This document shows positions 41,835 to 49,032 of a stretch of 49,032 nucleotides of DNA, in pieces (position 1 is the first letter of the stretch; every line of letters begins with the position of its first letter). The notes under the pieces were generated by a model that saw nothing but the letters and a program-made list of their open reading frames with translations, was not told the origin of the DNA and made no database searches. The position numbers and the translations under genes are program-made. Origin of the DNA: Streptomyces spongiae (GTDB taxonomy: Bacteria; Actinomycetota; Actinomycetes; Streptomycetales; Streptomycetaceae); contig NZ_VJZC01000019.1 in the NCBI RefSeq assembly GCF_009377185.1, forward strand, positions 1 to 49,032, given 5' to 3'.

Positions 41835-42572
41835 TCAGGTCACGAGCCGCAGCACGTCCCCCAGGCCGCGCTCACCGGTGCGGTGTTCCGCCGGCAGGAT
41901 GTAGGTGCGCAGACCGCAGGCGGCCGCGCCACCGTCGCGAACCGGGTTGTCGCCGACCATGAGGGAGGCGCGGGGATCGGCGCCGAGGTCGGCACATGCC
42001 TTGACGAACAGCTGCGGGTCGGGCTTCTCGCAGCCCTGCTCGTATGAGATGACGCAGGTGTCGACGAGGGCGTCCAGCCCGTGGTGCGCGAGGTGGGTGC
42101 GCAGGTCCCAGGCGAAGTCGCTGACGACGCCGACGCGCAGTCCGCGCTCGCGCAGGGTACGCAGGACCGGTTCGGTGTCGGGATAGGGGACCCAGGCGTC
42201 CGGGGCGGTGAGTTCCCGGTAGGCCGCCTCCTCCGCGCCGCGCAGGAAGTCCACCTGCCCCCACCATCCCCGCATGGCGCGGCGGTGCTGCTCGGAAGAG
42301 AGATCGCGGCCTTCCTGGAGGGCGACGACGGAGGGCAGCCGGAAGGCGGCGCGCAACTGGTCGGAGATCTCGGTCACCGCACCGGGTTCGTCCAGCACGG
42401 CGAGTCGGTCGCAGGCGGCGCCGACCCGGCGCAGCCATGTCTCCAGGTCGATCATCTGGAAGATGGTGTTGCTGAAGTCGAGCAGCACCGCCTGGACCGG
42501 AGGGACGGGCGCGGCCATCTCGGCGTCGGTGGGGCGGTAGGCGCTCGGTGTCTCGAACAGGGTACGGATCAC
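41835..42572 (-). CDS. HAD-family hydrolase
   Basis: 245 residues. Motif I is VLLDFSNTIFQM (Asp nucleophile, but Ser where the second Asp usually is), motif II lies in VGVVSDFAWDL, the lysine in GCEKPDPQLF and the acidic motif IV in LMVGDNPVRDGGAAACG. These are cytoplasmic phosphatases or phosphotransferases, often acting on sugar phosphates. GTG 42572 overlaps the DeoR stop (GTGA), so the two are coupled; link to polyol use is contextual. Confidence 0.88.
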   Translation of the reverse strand: MIRTLFETPSAYRPTDAEMAAPVPPVQAVLLDFSNTIFQMIDLETWLRRVGAACDRLAVLDEPGAVTEISDQLRAAFRLPSVVALQEGRDLSSEQHRRAMRGWWGQVDFLRGAEEAAYRELTAPDAWVPYPDTEPVLRTLRERGLRVGVVSDFAWDLRTHLAHHGLDALVDTCVISYEQGCEKPDPQLFVKACADLGADPRASLMVGDNPVRDGGAAACGLRTYILPAEHRTGERGLGDVLRLVT

Positions 42573-43375
42573 AGGGAGGGCTCTTCGGGTTCGATCGTCT
42601 CGACGGGGACTCCGAGGTCGCGTATGGCCGTGAGTTCCGCCTCGGGGGTGCCGGTGTCGGTGATGACGGCGTGGTAGTCGGCCACGGTGCCGTACGCGTA
42701 CGTGGCGGTCTTGCCGAACTTCGAGTGGTCCGCCAGGAGCAGCGCCTGTTCCGCGGAGGCGAGCATGGCCAGCTTCACCTCGACGTAGTCGTTGAGCGGG
42801 TGGAAGAGCCGGCCTTCCAGAACGGCGGTGGCGGACATCAGGGCGAGGTCGGCCCGGATCCGGGACAGTGCGCGGGTGACGGTGGGACCGGTACAGGAGT
42901 TGAAGTCGCCGCGGTAGTGGCCGCCCAGCAGGGTCACACTCACGCCGGGTGCGGACCCGAGACGCTCCGCGAGGCCGACGGAGTTGGTGACGACGTGGAG
43001 CTGGTCCAGCCGGGCCAGCGCGGGGGCGAGGGGGAACAGGGTGGTCGAGTCGTCCATGAGCACCGTGCTGCCCGGCCTGATCCGGTCGGCGGCGGCCGCG
43101 CACAGCGCGTTCTTGGCCGCGAGGGCGCTGTTCTCACGGAAGCGGGTGGCCGTCTCCATGGTGAGGGCGGGGAAGGCGACGGCCCTCCCGCGCTCCTTGC
43201 GCAGCAGATGGCGCCCGGCGAGGTCGTCCAGGTCCCGGTGCATCGTCATCAGACTGACGTCGAAGTGCCGGGCGAGGTCGTCGATACGGGTCTCGCCGTG
43301 ATCGGCGACGTGCCGCAGCACGGCTTGGCGCCGCTCCTCGACGGCCGACTGTGACAGTCGCGTACGGGCGGTCAC
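42569..43375 (-). CDS. DeoR-family transcriptional regulator
   Basis: 268 residues. DeoR-type helix-turn-helix in the first 70 (EERRQAVLRHVADHGETRID, LARHFDVSLMTMHRDLDDL), then the sugar-binding DeoRC domain with VLMDDSTTLFPLA, VVTNSVGLAERL, LLGGHYRGDFNSCTGP and LLLADHSKFGK. It probably senses a sugar or polyol phosphate and controls the neighbouring dehydrogenase/transport operon. GTG 43375 has AAGGAGG about 6 nt upstream. Confidence 0.92.
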   Translation of the reverse strand: MTARTRLSQSAVEERRQAVLRHVADHGETRIDDLARHFDVSLMTMHRDLDDLAGRHLLRKERGRAVAFPALTMETATRFRENSALAAKNALCAAAADRIRPGSTVLMDDSTTLFPLAPALARLDQLHVVTNSVGLAERLGSAPGVSVTLLGGHYRGDFNSCTGPTVTRALSRIRADLALMSATAVLEGRLFHPLNDYVEVKLAMLASAEQALLLADHSKFGKTATYAYGTVADYHAVITDTGTPEAELTAIRDLGVPVETIEPEEPSL

Positions 43376-43428
43376 AGCGCCCCTCCTTCCCGGTCGTTCC
43401 GGTCTCGTAGTTTCCCACACAGCCTCTG

Positions 43429-43460
43429 GGAGGCCGGGGCCCGTCCGGCTTCCGGCCTCC
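43429..43460 (-). terminator. Hairpin downstream of the polyol operon
   Basis: GGAGGCCGG (43429-43437) and CCGGCCTCC (43452-43460) form a 9-bp perfect stem in the 164-bp gap between the dehydrogenase stop and the DeoR start, about 80 nt past the stop. Confidence 0.5.
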
Positions 43461-43539
43461 GGAGCGGCCGTACGGCGACGGCTGCGGCGTACGACGTACG
43501 TGCGCACACACCTCCGTACATACGTGCGTGACCGTGCCC

Positions 43540-44574
43540 CTACGGCCCGTCCACCGTGACCAGCACCTTGACCTGCTCGGGGTCGACGGACGCGGCGAAG
43601 GCCTTGGCGGCATCCTCCAGCGGGTAGGTGGCGGTGACGATCTCGGCGGTGTCCACGGCGCCCGAGGCGATCAGGGACATCGCGGTGCGGTAGTCCTCGC
43701 CGGTGTACATCAGGGTCCCCTCGATGCGGATCTCCCGGTCCTGCACCAGGTCCAGACGCACCGGAGTCGGGCCTGCGGCTCCCACGCCCACCACGACGAT
43801 GTGCCCGCCCTTGGCCACCAACTCGGTGGCCTGGGCCATGGACTGCTGCCGGGCCACACAGTCGAAGAGGACGTCGACCGGACCGCCGAGCGCCGCGTGA
43901 GCCCGCTCGACCAGGTCGGGGGCGTCGGCAGGCAGGGCTGTGTCGGCGCCCAGGCGCAGCGCCCTCTCCCGCTTGCCGTCGAGCAGGTCGGTGACGGCGA
44001 TCCGGGCGGCGCCCGCGTGCCGGGCGGCGAGGAGGGTGAGCAGGCCGATGGGGCCCGCGCCGAGCACGGCGACCGTGCGGCCGGTGAGGTCACCGGCCTT
44101 CGCCACGGCGTGCACCGGGGTGGCCAGGGGCTCGACGAGGGCGGCCTCTGTGTCGGTCATGCCGTCGGGGACGCGGTGGACTCGGTCGGCCGGGATGGTG
44201 AACAGGTCGGTCATGGCGCCGGGCGTCTGGCAGCCGAAGACCTTCAGTTCCTGGCAGATGTTGTAGCGGCCTGAGCGGCACTGGGGGCACCGGCCGCAGT
44301 ACAGGTTGGGTTCGATGAGCACCCGGTCGCCCGAGGCGAAGTCCTCGGCTCCCTTCCCTGCCACGGCGACGACGCCCACGGCCTCGTGACCGGGGCGGTA
44401 GGGCAGGTCGATGAAGGGATGGTGGCCGGCCGCCGCATGGGTGTCGGAGCCGCACACGCCGACGACCGTGGTACGCACCAGGAGTTCGTCGTCCCCGGGT
44501 ACGGGAGCGGGCACGTGCTCGATGGTGATGTCGTCGAGGGAGCTGACGAGCACGCGGCGGATCTGCTGGGTCAT
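43540..44574 (-). CDS. Zinc-dependent polyol/sorbitol-type dehydrogenase
   Basis: 344 residues. Catalytic zinc: VCGSDTH and RPGHEAVG; structural zinc: CGRCPQCRSGRYNIC; Rossmann motif VLGAGPIGLL with EPLATPVHA before it, as in sorbitol/L-threonine dehydrogenases. It would oxidise the imported polyol with NAD. ATG 44574 gives the usual family length; an in-frame GTG at 44607 is 11 codons upstream. It is the last gene of the ABC importer operon, 79 nt after the second permease. Confidence 0.9.
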   Translation of the reverse strand: MTQQIRRVLVSSLDDITIEHVPAPVPGDDELLVRTTVVGVCGSDTHAAAGHHPFIDLPYRPGHEAVGVVAVAGKGAEDFASGDRVLIEPNLYCGRCPQCRSGRYNICQELKVFGCQTPGAMTDLFTIPADRVHRVPDGMTDTEAALVEPLATPVHAVAKAGDLTGRTVAVLGAGPIGLLTLLAARHAGAARIAVTDLLDGKRERALRLGADTALPADAPDLVERAHAALGGPVDVLFDCVARQQSMAQATELVAKGGHIVVVGVGAAGPTPVRLDLVQDREIRIEGTLMYTGEDYRTAMSLIASGAVDTAEIVTATYPLEDAAKAFAASVDPEQVKVLVTVDGP

Positions 44575-44653
44575 GGTGGCGGAGTTCCGTTCGGTTGGGG
44601 CGTTCACGCCGTGGCGGGACGAGGCTGGACCGGGATCGACGACGCGGCGGCCC

Positions 44654-45535
44654 TCACTTGACGGCTCCCAGGGACAGGCCGCGTACGAGCTTGTCCTGAG
44701 CGGCGAATCCGGCGATCAGGACCGGCAGCGACACCAGCGTGGCGGCCGCGCACAACCGGGCCAGGAACAGGCCCTCGTTGGTGATGAAGCCGACCAGGAA
44801 GACCGGCGCGGTGGACGCCTGCGTCGCGGTGAGGTTCACGGCGAACATGAACTCGTTCCAGCTGAAGATGAAGCAGATCAGCGCGGTGGCGGCGAGTCCG
44901 GGCATGGCGACCGGCGCGACGACCCGCCACAGCACGGTGAGCAGGCCCGCGCCGTCGACCTCGGCCGCCTCCAGGATCTCCTTGGGGACCTCGGCGAGGA
45001 AGGAGCGCATCATCCACACGGCGATCGGCAGGTTCATGGCGGTGTAGAGGACGATCAGCGTCCACACGTTGTCCAGCATCCCGGCGTCCTTGACGAGCAG
45101 GTACACCGGCAGCAGGGCCGCGATGGCCGGCAGGAACTTGGTGGACAGGAAGAAGAACATCACGTCGGTCCACTTCTGGACCGGCTTGATGGACAGCGCG
45201 TAGGCCGCCGGCACCGCCAGGGCGAGCACCAGCAGCGTCGAGAACACGCTGGCCATCGCCGAGTTGAGGAGGAACGGAGTGATGTCCCGGCTGAACAGCA
45301 GTGAGTACTGGTCAAGGGTGAGGGAGGCGAAGGGGGTCGGCGGGTTGGTCGCCGCGTCCGCCTCCTGGTGGAAGGAGGTGAGCACCATCCACGCCACCGG
45401 CGCGAAGAACGCCAGCGTGGCCAGCCAGGCGACGAAGGTCCACAGGGGAGACAGCCGCGGCGCACCGCCGTGGTCGTGACGGCGGAACAGCTTCCTGAGC
45501 CGCGCGCCGGGTGCGCCGACTGCTGCGTGCGTCAT
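44654..45535 (-). CDS. Carbohydrate ABC transporter permease (MalG type)
   Basis: 293 residues with six membrane helices (first VAWLATLAFFAPVAWMVLTS). The EAA loop reads EVPKEILEAAEVDGAG, the docking site for the ATPase. A MalG-type inner-membrane subunit, closest in pattern to polyol importers. Its ATG overlaps the stop of the other permease by 4 nt. Confidence 0.92.
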   Translation of the reverse strand: MTHAAVGAPGARLRKLFRRHDHGGAPRLSPLWTFVAWLATLAFFAPVAWMVLTSFHQEADAATNPPTPFASLTLDQYSLLFSRDITPFLLNSAMASVFSTLLVLALAVPAAYALSIKPVQKWTDVMFFFLSTKFLPAIAALLPVYLLVKDAGMLDNVWTLIVLYTAMNLPIAVWMMRSFLAEVPKEILEAAEVDGAGLLTVLWRVVAPVAMPGLAATALICFIFSWNEFMFAVNLTATQASTAPVFLVGFITNEGLFLARLCAAATLVSLPVLIAGFAAQDKLVRGLSLGAVK

Positions 45536-46491
45536 CGGGATACCTCCTCGCGGAACAGCGACGCGATGGTGCGCAGCGCGAAGGTCGCGATCACGATCGA
45601 GCCGAGCACGACGACGACACCGGCGGCGGCCGCCTGGCCGTACTCGTACTTGCGGAACATGGTCAGGTAGATCTCGTAGGGCAGGTTGGTCGTCCGGGAG
45701 CCTGGGCCGCCCTGGGTGATGGTGTACACCGCGTCGAAGGTCTGCACGACGTAGATCGTGCCGAGCAGGATGCTCAACTCGAGGTACTGGCGCAGGTGCG
45801 GAAGCGTGATGTGCCGGAAGGTCGCCATGGCCGACGCCCCGTCGACCTTCGCCGCCTCCAGGACGTCACCTGGCTGCGCCTGCAGACCGGCCAGCAGGAT
45901 CAGCATCATGAACGGCGTCCACTGCCAGACCAGCGAGATCACGACGGCGGGCATCGGGTACGAGGAAACCCAGTCGACCGTGGGGCCGTTGGAGGCCCCG
46001 AACAGCCGGTACACGGCGTTGAGAGTGCCGTTGAGCAGGCCGTAGTCGGGGTTGTAGATGGCGTGCTTCCACAGCAGCGCCGACGCGACCGGCATGACGA
46101 GGAACGGGGCGATGAGCAGGGTGCGCGCCAGACCGCGGCCGACGAACCGGCGGTCGAGCAGGATCGCCAGACCGAGGCCGAGGACCACACTGACGAGCAC
46201 CACCGACGCGGTGAGCACGACGGTGTTGAGCACCGCTGTGCGCAGCCGCTCGTCGGTGAAGACGAACGCGAAGTTGGACAGAGCGACGAAGTGCCGCTGG
46301 CCCGGCCTGAGGATGTTCCACTGGAAGGTGGAGATGACGAGTGTGGCCACGAAGGGCAGTTGCGTGACGACGATCGTGAAGACCAGTGCCGGCAGCAGCG
46401 GGATGCGGCGCTTCCACTTGGCCGTGCCCGAGCGGGTCCGGGGACGGGCGGCTGGTGGTGCTGTCTTGGGGGGAGCGGTGAGCGTGGTCAT
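45532..46491 (-). CDS. Sugar ABC transporter permease (MalF type)
   Basis: 319 residues with six membrane helices after a basic proline-rich tail. The EAA loop is QPGDVLEAAKVDGASAMATF. It pairs with the MalG-type subunit to form the channel. GGAGG stands about 8 nt before ATG 46491; it follows the binding-protein gene after 82 nt. Confidence 0.92.
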   Translation of the reverse strand: MTTLTAPPKTAPPAARPRTRSGTAKWKRRIPLLPALVFTIVVTQLPFVATLVISTFQWNILRPGQRHFVALSNFAFVFTDERLRTAVLNTVVLTASVVLVSVVLGLGLAILLDRRFVGRGLARTLLIAPFLVMPVASALLWKHAIYNPDYGLLNGTLNAVYRLFGASNGPTVDWVSSYPMPAVVISLVWQWTPFMMLILLAGLQAQPGDVLEAAKVDGASAMATFRHITLPHLRQYLELSILLGTIYVVQTFDAVYTITQGGPGSRTTNLPYEIYLTMFRKYEYGQAAAAGVVVVLGSIVIATFALRTIASLFREEVSR

Positions 46492-46573
46492 GGAAGTTCC
46501 TCCGCCAGTGACGGCCGGGTAGGAGTGGAACGGTGCCCGGCCGGGGGAGGGCCGGCCGGGCGGTTCGTGGGGG

Positions 46574-47917
46574 TCACCGGTAGTTCTTGGCGACGTTCTC
46601 GGCGAGCTTCTGGCCGTCGTTCAGTGCCTTGTCCACGCTGGTTCTGCCGGCGATGGCGGCGGAGATCTCCTGGGTGACCTTGGTTCCCAGGTCCTGGAAC
46701 TCGGGGATGGCCACGTACTGGATGCCCACGGTCGGCCTGGGCTGGATGCCCGGGTTGGCCGGGTCGGCTCCCTCGATGGACTTCAGGGTGATGTCACCAA
46801 AGGACGCGGCGGCCTTCTGGTACTGCGGGATCTCGTACGTGCTGGCCCGCTTGCCGGCCGGGACGCGTGACCAGCCGAGCTTGTCGCCGACCAGCTTCTC
46901 GTACTTCTTGCTGGAGGCCCACAGCATGAACTTCGAGGCGGCGTCGGCGTTCTTGGTGGTCTTGGGCATGGCCCACGCCCAGGCCCACAGCCAGCCGCTG
47001 CTCTTGGTCTCGACGGTCGGTGCGTAGGCGTAGCCGACGTGCCCCGCGATCTTGCTGGACTTGGGGTCCTCCAGCGAACCGGCGGCGCTGGTGGCGTCGT
47101 ACCACATCGCGACCTTCTTCTGGCTCATGGCGTTCAGGCACTCGGTGAAGCCGGCCTGTGGCGCTCCCGCCTCGCCGTGCTTCCTGACCAGGTCGACGTA
47201 GAAGTTCGTCGCCTTCTTGAACGCCGGGCTGTTGACCTGGGCCTTCCAGTCCTTGGTGAACCAGGTGCCACCGAAGGTGTTGACCACGGACGTCAGCGGT
47301 GCGCCCAGCTCGCCCCAACCGGCAAGTCCCCGCAGGCAGATGCCCCGCATTCCGGGCTCGGCGCCGTCGACCTTGGCCGCGATGTCGGCGATCTGCTGCC
47401 AGGTCGGGCGCTCGGGCACCGTGATGCCCTTCGCCTTCATGACGTCCTTGTTGTACATGAGGAAGGACGACTCGCCGTAGAACGGCAGGGCGTAGAGCTT
47501 GCCGTCGGAGCCGGACAGCGACTGCACCATCGGCTTGAGCAGGTCGGCCTTGTCGAAGCTCGCGTCCTTGTCGGCGTAGGAGCCGAGTTCGTGCAGCCAG
47601 CCGTTCTTGGTCCAGATGGGCACCTCGTAGGCGCCGATGGTGGCGACGTCGTACTGACCGGCCTGTGTGGCGATGTCCTGGGTGACCTTGTCGCGCAGCT
47701 CGTTCTCGGGAAGGACCGTGAAGTTCACCTTGATACCGGTGTCCTTCGTGAACGTGTCCTTCGTCAGCTTCGCGATGTCCTCCATCTGCGGGTTGCCGAC
47801 CATCAGCACGTTGATGCTCTTGCCACCGCCCGAGGATCCTCCGGCTCCGGAACAGGCGGTGGTGAGCAAGGCGGTGGCGGCGGCGCCGGCGATGAGGGCG
47901 TATCTGGTCGATCGCAT
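46574..47917 (-). CDS. Sugar/polyol ABC transporter substrate-binding lipoprotein
   Basis: 447 residues. Lipoprotein signal with lipobox LTTAC, acylated Cys22, then a Gly/Ser linker. The mature protein is a family 1 binding protein; VATIGAYEVPIWTKNGWL and ALPFYGESSFLMYNKDVM resemble sorbitol/mannitol (SmoE-like) binders. GAGAGG lies 8 nt before ATG 47917, whereas the open frame extends upstream without such a site. First gene of the operon, with a promoter near 48100-48128. No ATPase gene is present; Streptomyces importers of this class often share MsiK. Confidence 0.91.
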   Translation of the reverse strand: MRSTRYALIAGAAATALLTTACSGAGGSSGGGKSINVLMVGNPQMEDIAKLTKDTFTKDTGIKVNFTVLPENELRDKVTQDIATQAGQYDVATIGAYEVPIWTKNGWLHELGSYADKDASFDKADLLKPMVQSLSGSDGKLYALPFYGESSFLMYNKDVMKAKGITVPERPTWQQIADIAAKVDGAEPGMRGICLRGLAGWGELGAPLTSVVNTFGGTWFTKDWKAQVNSPAFKKATNFYVDLVRKHGEAGAPQAGFTECLNAMSQKKVAMWYDATSAAGSLEDPKSSKIAGHVGYAYAPTVETKSSGWLWAWAWAMPKTTKNADAASKFMLWASSKKYEKLVGDKLGWSRVPAGKRASTYEIPQYQKAAASFGDITLKSIEGADPANPGIQPRPTVGIQYVAIPEFQDLGTKVTQEISAAIAGRTSVDKALNDGQKLAENVAKNYR

Positions 47918-48099
47918 GACGGGGACCTCTCGTACGGATGGCTCGGGATACGGCGTGGGGGGCTCGGGCTCCCACGGCGGCACCGCTCGTCGGGAGCAGC
48001 CGCTCAGCGCGGTTCGTCGGGACCTCGACCGAGGCTCGGCTGGGGGAGGGGATGCGGTTGCGGCGCCCTGGGGTGTCGGGCGCGATATCGATGGCGGAA

Positions 48100-48130
48100 T
48101 TATTATCAGGAGACTGCGCCGTTGTTAACA
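48100..48130 (-). promoter_or_regulatory. Promoter and likely operator of the polyol operon
   Basis: On the minus strand TTAACA (48128-48123) and TAATAA (48105-48100) are exactly 17 nt apart, a near-consensus promoter. The -35 lies in the perfect palindrome TGTTAACA (48123-48130), a fitting site for the DeoR repressor. A second palindrome CGATATCG (48083-48090) lies just past the expected start. The leader is about 175 nt. Confidence 0.65.
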
Positions 48131-48709
48131 CATCTTGCGAGAAAAGTTCCCTGAATCTATCGTCACGTCGTCTCGCAAGGAGGTGCGGGACTGCTTCGCT
48201 CCTCCGCATCGGGCCACCGTCGAGGTGGCTGATGACCAGGTGGCGGCCCTGCGGTGAGCTGCGGGCGGCACTCCTCGAGGCCTCGGCGCCTGACACCCGG
48301 CTCCGGATCTTCGCGTAGCTCCGCAGGCTGGGTCCGGACACTTCCTCTTCGAGGAGCAGCCCGAAGCCGACCGTGGCTCCTCGTCAGGGCGCGGGTGCGC
48401 GCGCACGTGGCTGTCGGCCGAAAATCCCGTGAACCTGCACACTGTCCACCGGCCGTCGGACCGAACCTGAACAGCCCTCACCATCGTGTCGGTGTCCCAT
48501 GGCCTTGGCGTGGAAGTGTCCGCCCTTGGGAATCGGTGGCAACAGTCGTGGGTGCAGCGTGACGGCAGGCCCTGTGAAGGAGTCGGTATCGCCGGTCATT
48601 GCACGGTCACACCGGTGAAGTCGGCTTGCGCACGGGTCCCGTTTGAACCTCGGGCGGCTGGCCGTTCTCACCGCCGACGTGCTTGGATCCTGCGCATGGC
48701 GAAATTCGC

Positions 48710-48724
48710 CGGGAATGGTTCCCG
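48710..48724. promoter_or_regulatory. Inverted repeat upstream of the second precursor gene
   Basis: CGGGAA-TGG-TTCCCG begins 75 bp before the ATG. It shares GGGAA/TTCCC half-sites with the palindrome upstream of the first precursor gene and may bind the same regulator. Confidence 0.4.
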
Positions 48725-48784
48725 ATGGTGGGGCCGGGCGAACTCCGTCATCCAAAAGTGCTTATTCGAAGGGAACAGCGCGTC

Positions 48785-48985
48785 ATGATCGTTACCCCCC
48801 AGGTTGCAACGGCCGAGATGTCCGACGCCGATCTGGACACCGTCTCCGGCGGACTCGCGGGCGGCGTGTCCGGCGGCCTCTTCCTTGAGACGCCGCTCGC
48901 GGACGTCTGCGCCGATCTCCTGGCTGTCGCCTCGCCCGAGGGTCTTGGGGCGGGCGGGAGCGTCCAGGCCACCGCCGCTCACTGA
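48785..48985 (+). CDS. Second double-glycine leader precursor peptide
   Basis: 66 residues. The 23-residue leader ends MSDADLDTVSGG and matches the leader at 12825-13040 in 17 of 23 positions, same length. The 43-residue core (LAGGVSGGLFLETPLADVC, then ADLLAVASPEGLGAGGSVQ) is unlike the first core; it has one Cys and is Gly/Ala-rich and acidic. CGAAGGGAA before the ATG also matches the first gene. No exporter or modifying enzyme is adjacent within the window, so the C39 exporter 36 kb away is the likely processor. Function unknown. A terminator follows 24 nt after the stop. Confidence 0.75.
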   Translation: MIVTPQVATAEMSDADLDTVSGGLAGGVSGGLFLETPLADVCADLLAVASPEGLGAGGSVQATAAH

Positions 48986-49008
48986 GCGACAGGCTGCCCA
49001 CCCGCGGG

Positions 49009-49032
49009 CCCCTGGATCGGATGATCCAGGGG
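49009..49032 (+). terminator. Terminator after the second precursor gene
   Basis: CCCCTGGATC (49009-49018) pairs perfectly with GATCCAGGGG (49023-49032) around a GGAT loop; it ends at the last base of the window. Confidence 0.75.

Larger units (their letters stand above)
47918..48784. other. 867-bp divergent region between the polyol operon and the second precursor gene
   Basis: Contains the polyol promoter (48100-48130), CGATATCG (48083-48090), a possibly broken coding remnant (48168-48318) and the repeat at 48710-48724. No intact gene with streptomycete codon bias is visible. An AT-rich island spans about 48090-48170. Confidence 0.5.

Noticed and set aside
48384..48755. 123-codon minus frame in the divergent region before the second precursor
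   Set aside because: Weak codon bias, no recognisable domain or ribosome-binding site.

Overview
The window is typical high-GC Streptomyces chromosome, or that of a very close relative. Coding third positions are almost all G or C, GTG starts are frequent, and several genes start 6-7 nt after a -10 box (leaderless). There is a single TTA codon, and the gene families are streptomycete: a PP2C/SpoIIE phosphatase fused to a kinase-like domain, Spo0M, paired CNNM/CorC proteins, and an ABC sugar importer without its own ATPase. No rRNA, tRNA, phage or CRISPR was seen.

Layout. 1-5.7 kb: partial Ppx/GppA phosphatase, a GNAT acetyltransferase, then a coupled transporter operon (NikA/DppA-like lipoprotein, fused DppB-DppC permease that seems to start with CTG, MFS carrier) with no ATPase. 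5.9-6.8 kb: leaderless ArsR regulator and SRPBCC protein. 6.8-13.1 kb (minus): peptide-export operon of a Cys-free double-glycine precursor, HlyD-like adaptor, C39 peptidase/ABC exporter and a second ABC exporter. 14-15.4 kb: secreted chymotrypsin-like protease with a 12 x 18 bp repeat tail. 15.5-21 kb: GAF/PP2C/HATPase signalling protein, phosphoesterase, double-VOC protein, a 194-bp MITE-like element and an MFS exporter. 21-28.4 kb: divergent sugar-acid catabolic locus (Zn-dehydrogenase, FAH hydrolase and IclR regulator on minus; IlvD/Edd dehydratase and FAD/Fe-S oxidoreductase on plus). 28.4-36.5 kb: housekeeping and unassigned genes (NTF2-like, nucleotidyltransferase, TatA, Spo0M, two CNNM/CorC proteins, acyltransferase, membrane protein, TOPRIM protein). 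36.6-41.4 kb: a 1509-residue P-type ATPase followed by a 43-residue membrane microprotein. 41.4-48 kb (minus): luciferase-like protein, HAD hydrolase, DeoR regulator and a polyol-type dehydrogenase plus ABC importer operon. 48.8-49 kb: a second double-glycine precursor gene ending in a terminator at the window edge.

How the genes work together. The exporter operon appears to serve more than one precursor. The two peptide genes lie about 36 kb apart, and their 23-residue leaders match at 17 positions while the cores are unrelated. They also share a ribosome-binding context and GGGAA/TTCCC-type inverted repeats upstream. No lanthionine, radical-SAM or other modification enzyme is visible. This is the best candidate for an undescribed system. 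Second is the P-type ATPase: its N-terminal half looks like a decayed, catalytically dead P-type ATPase fused to an intact one. The sugar-acid locus reads as a non-phosphorylative pathway (dehydratase, dehydrogenase, diketo-acid hydrolase, 2-hydroxyacid oxidation).
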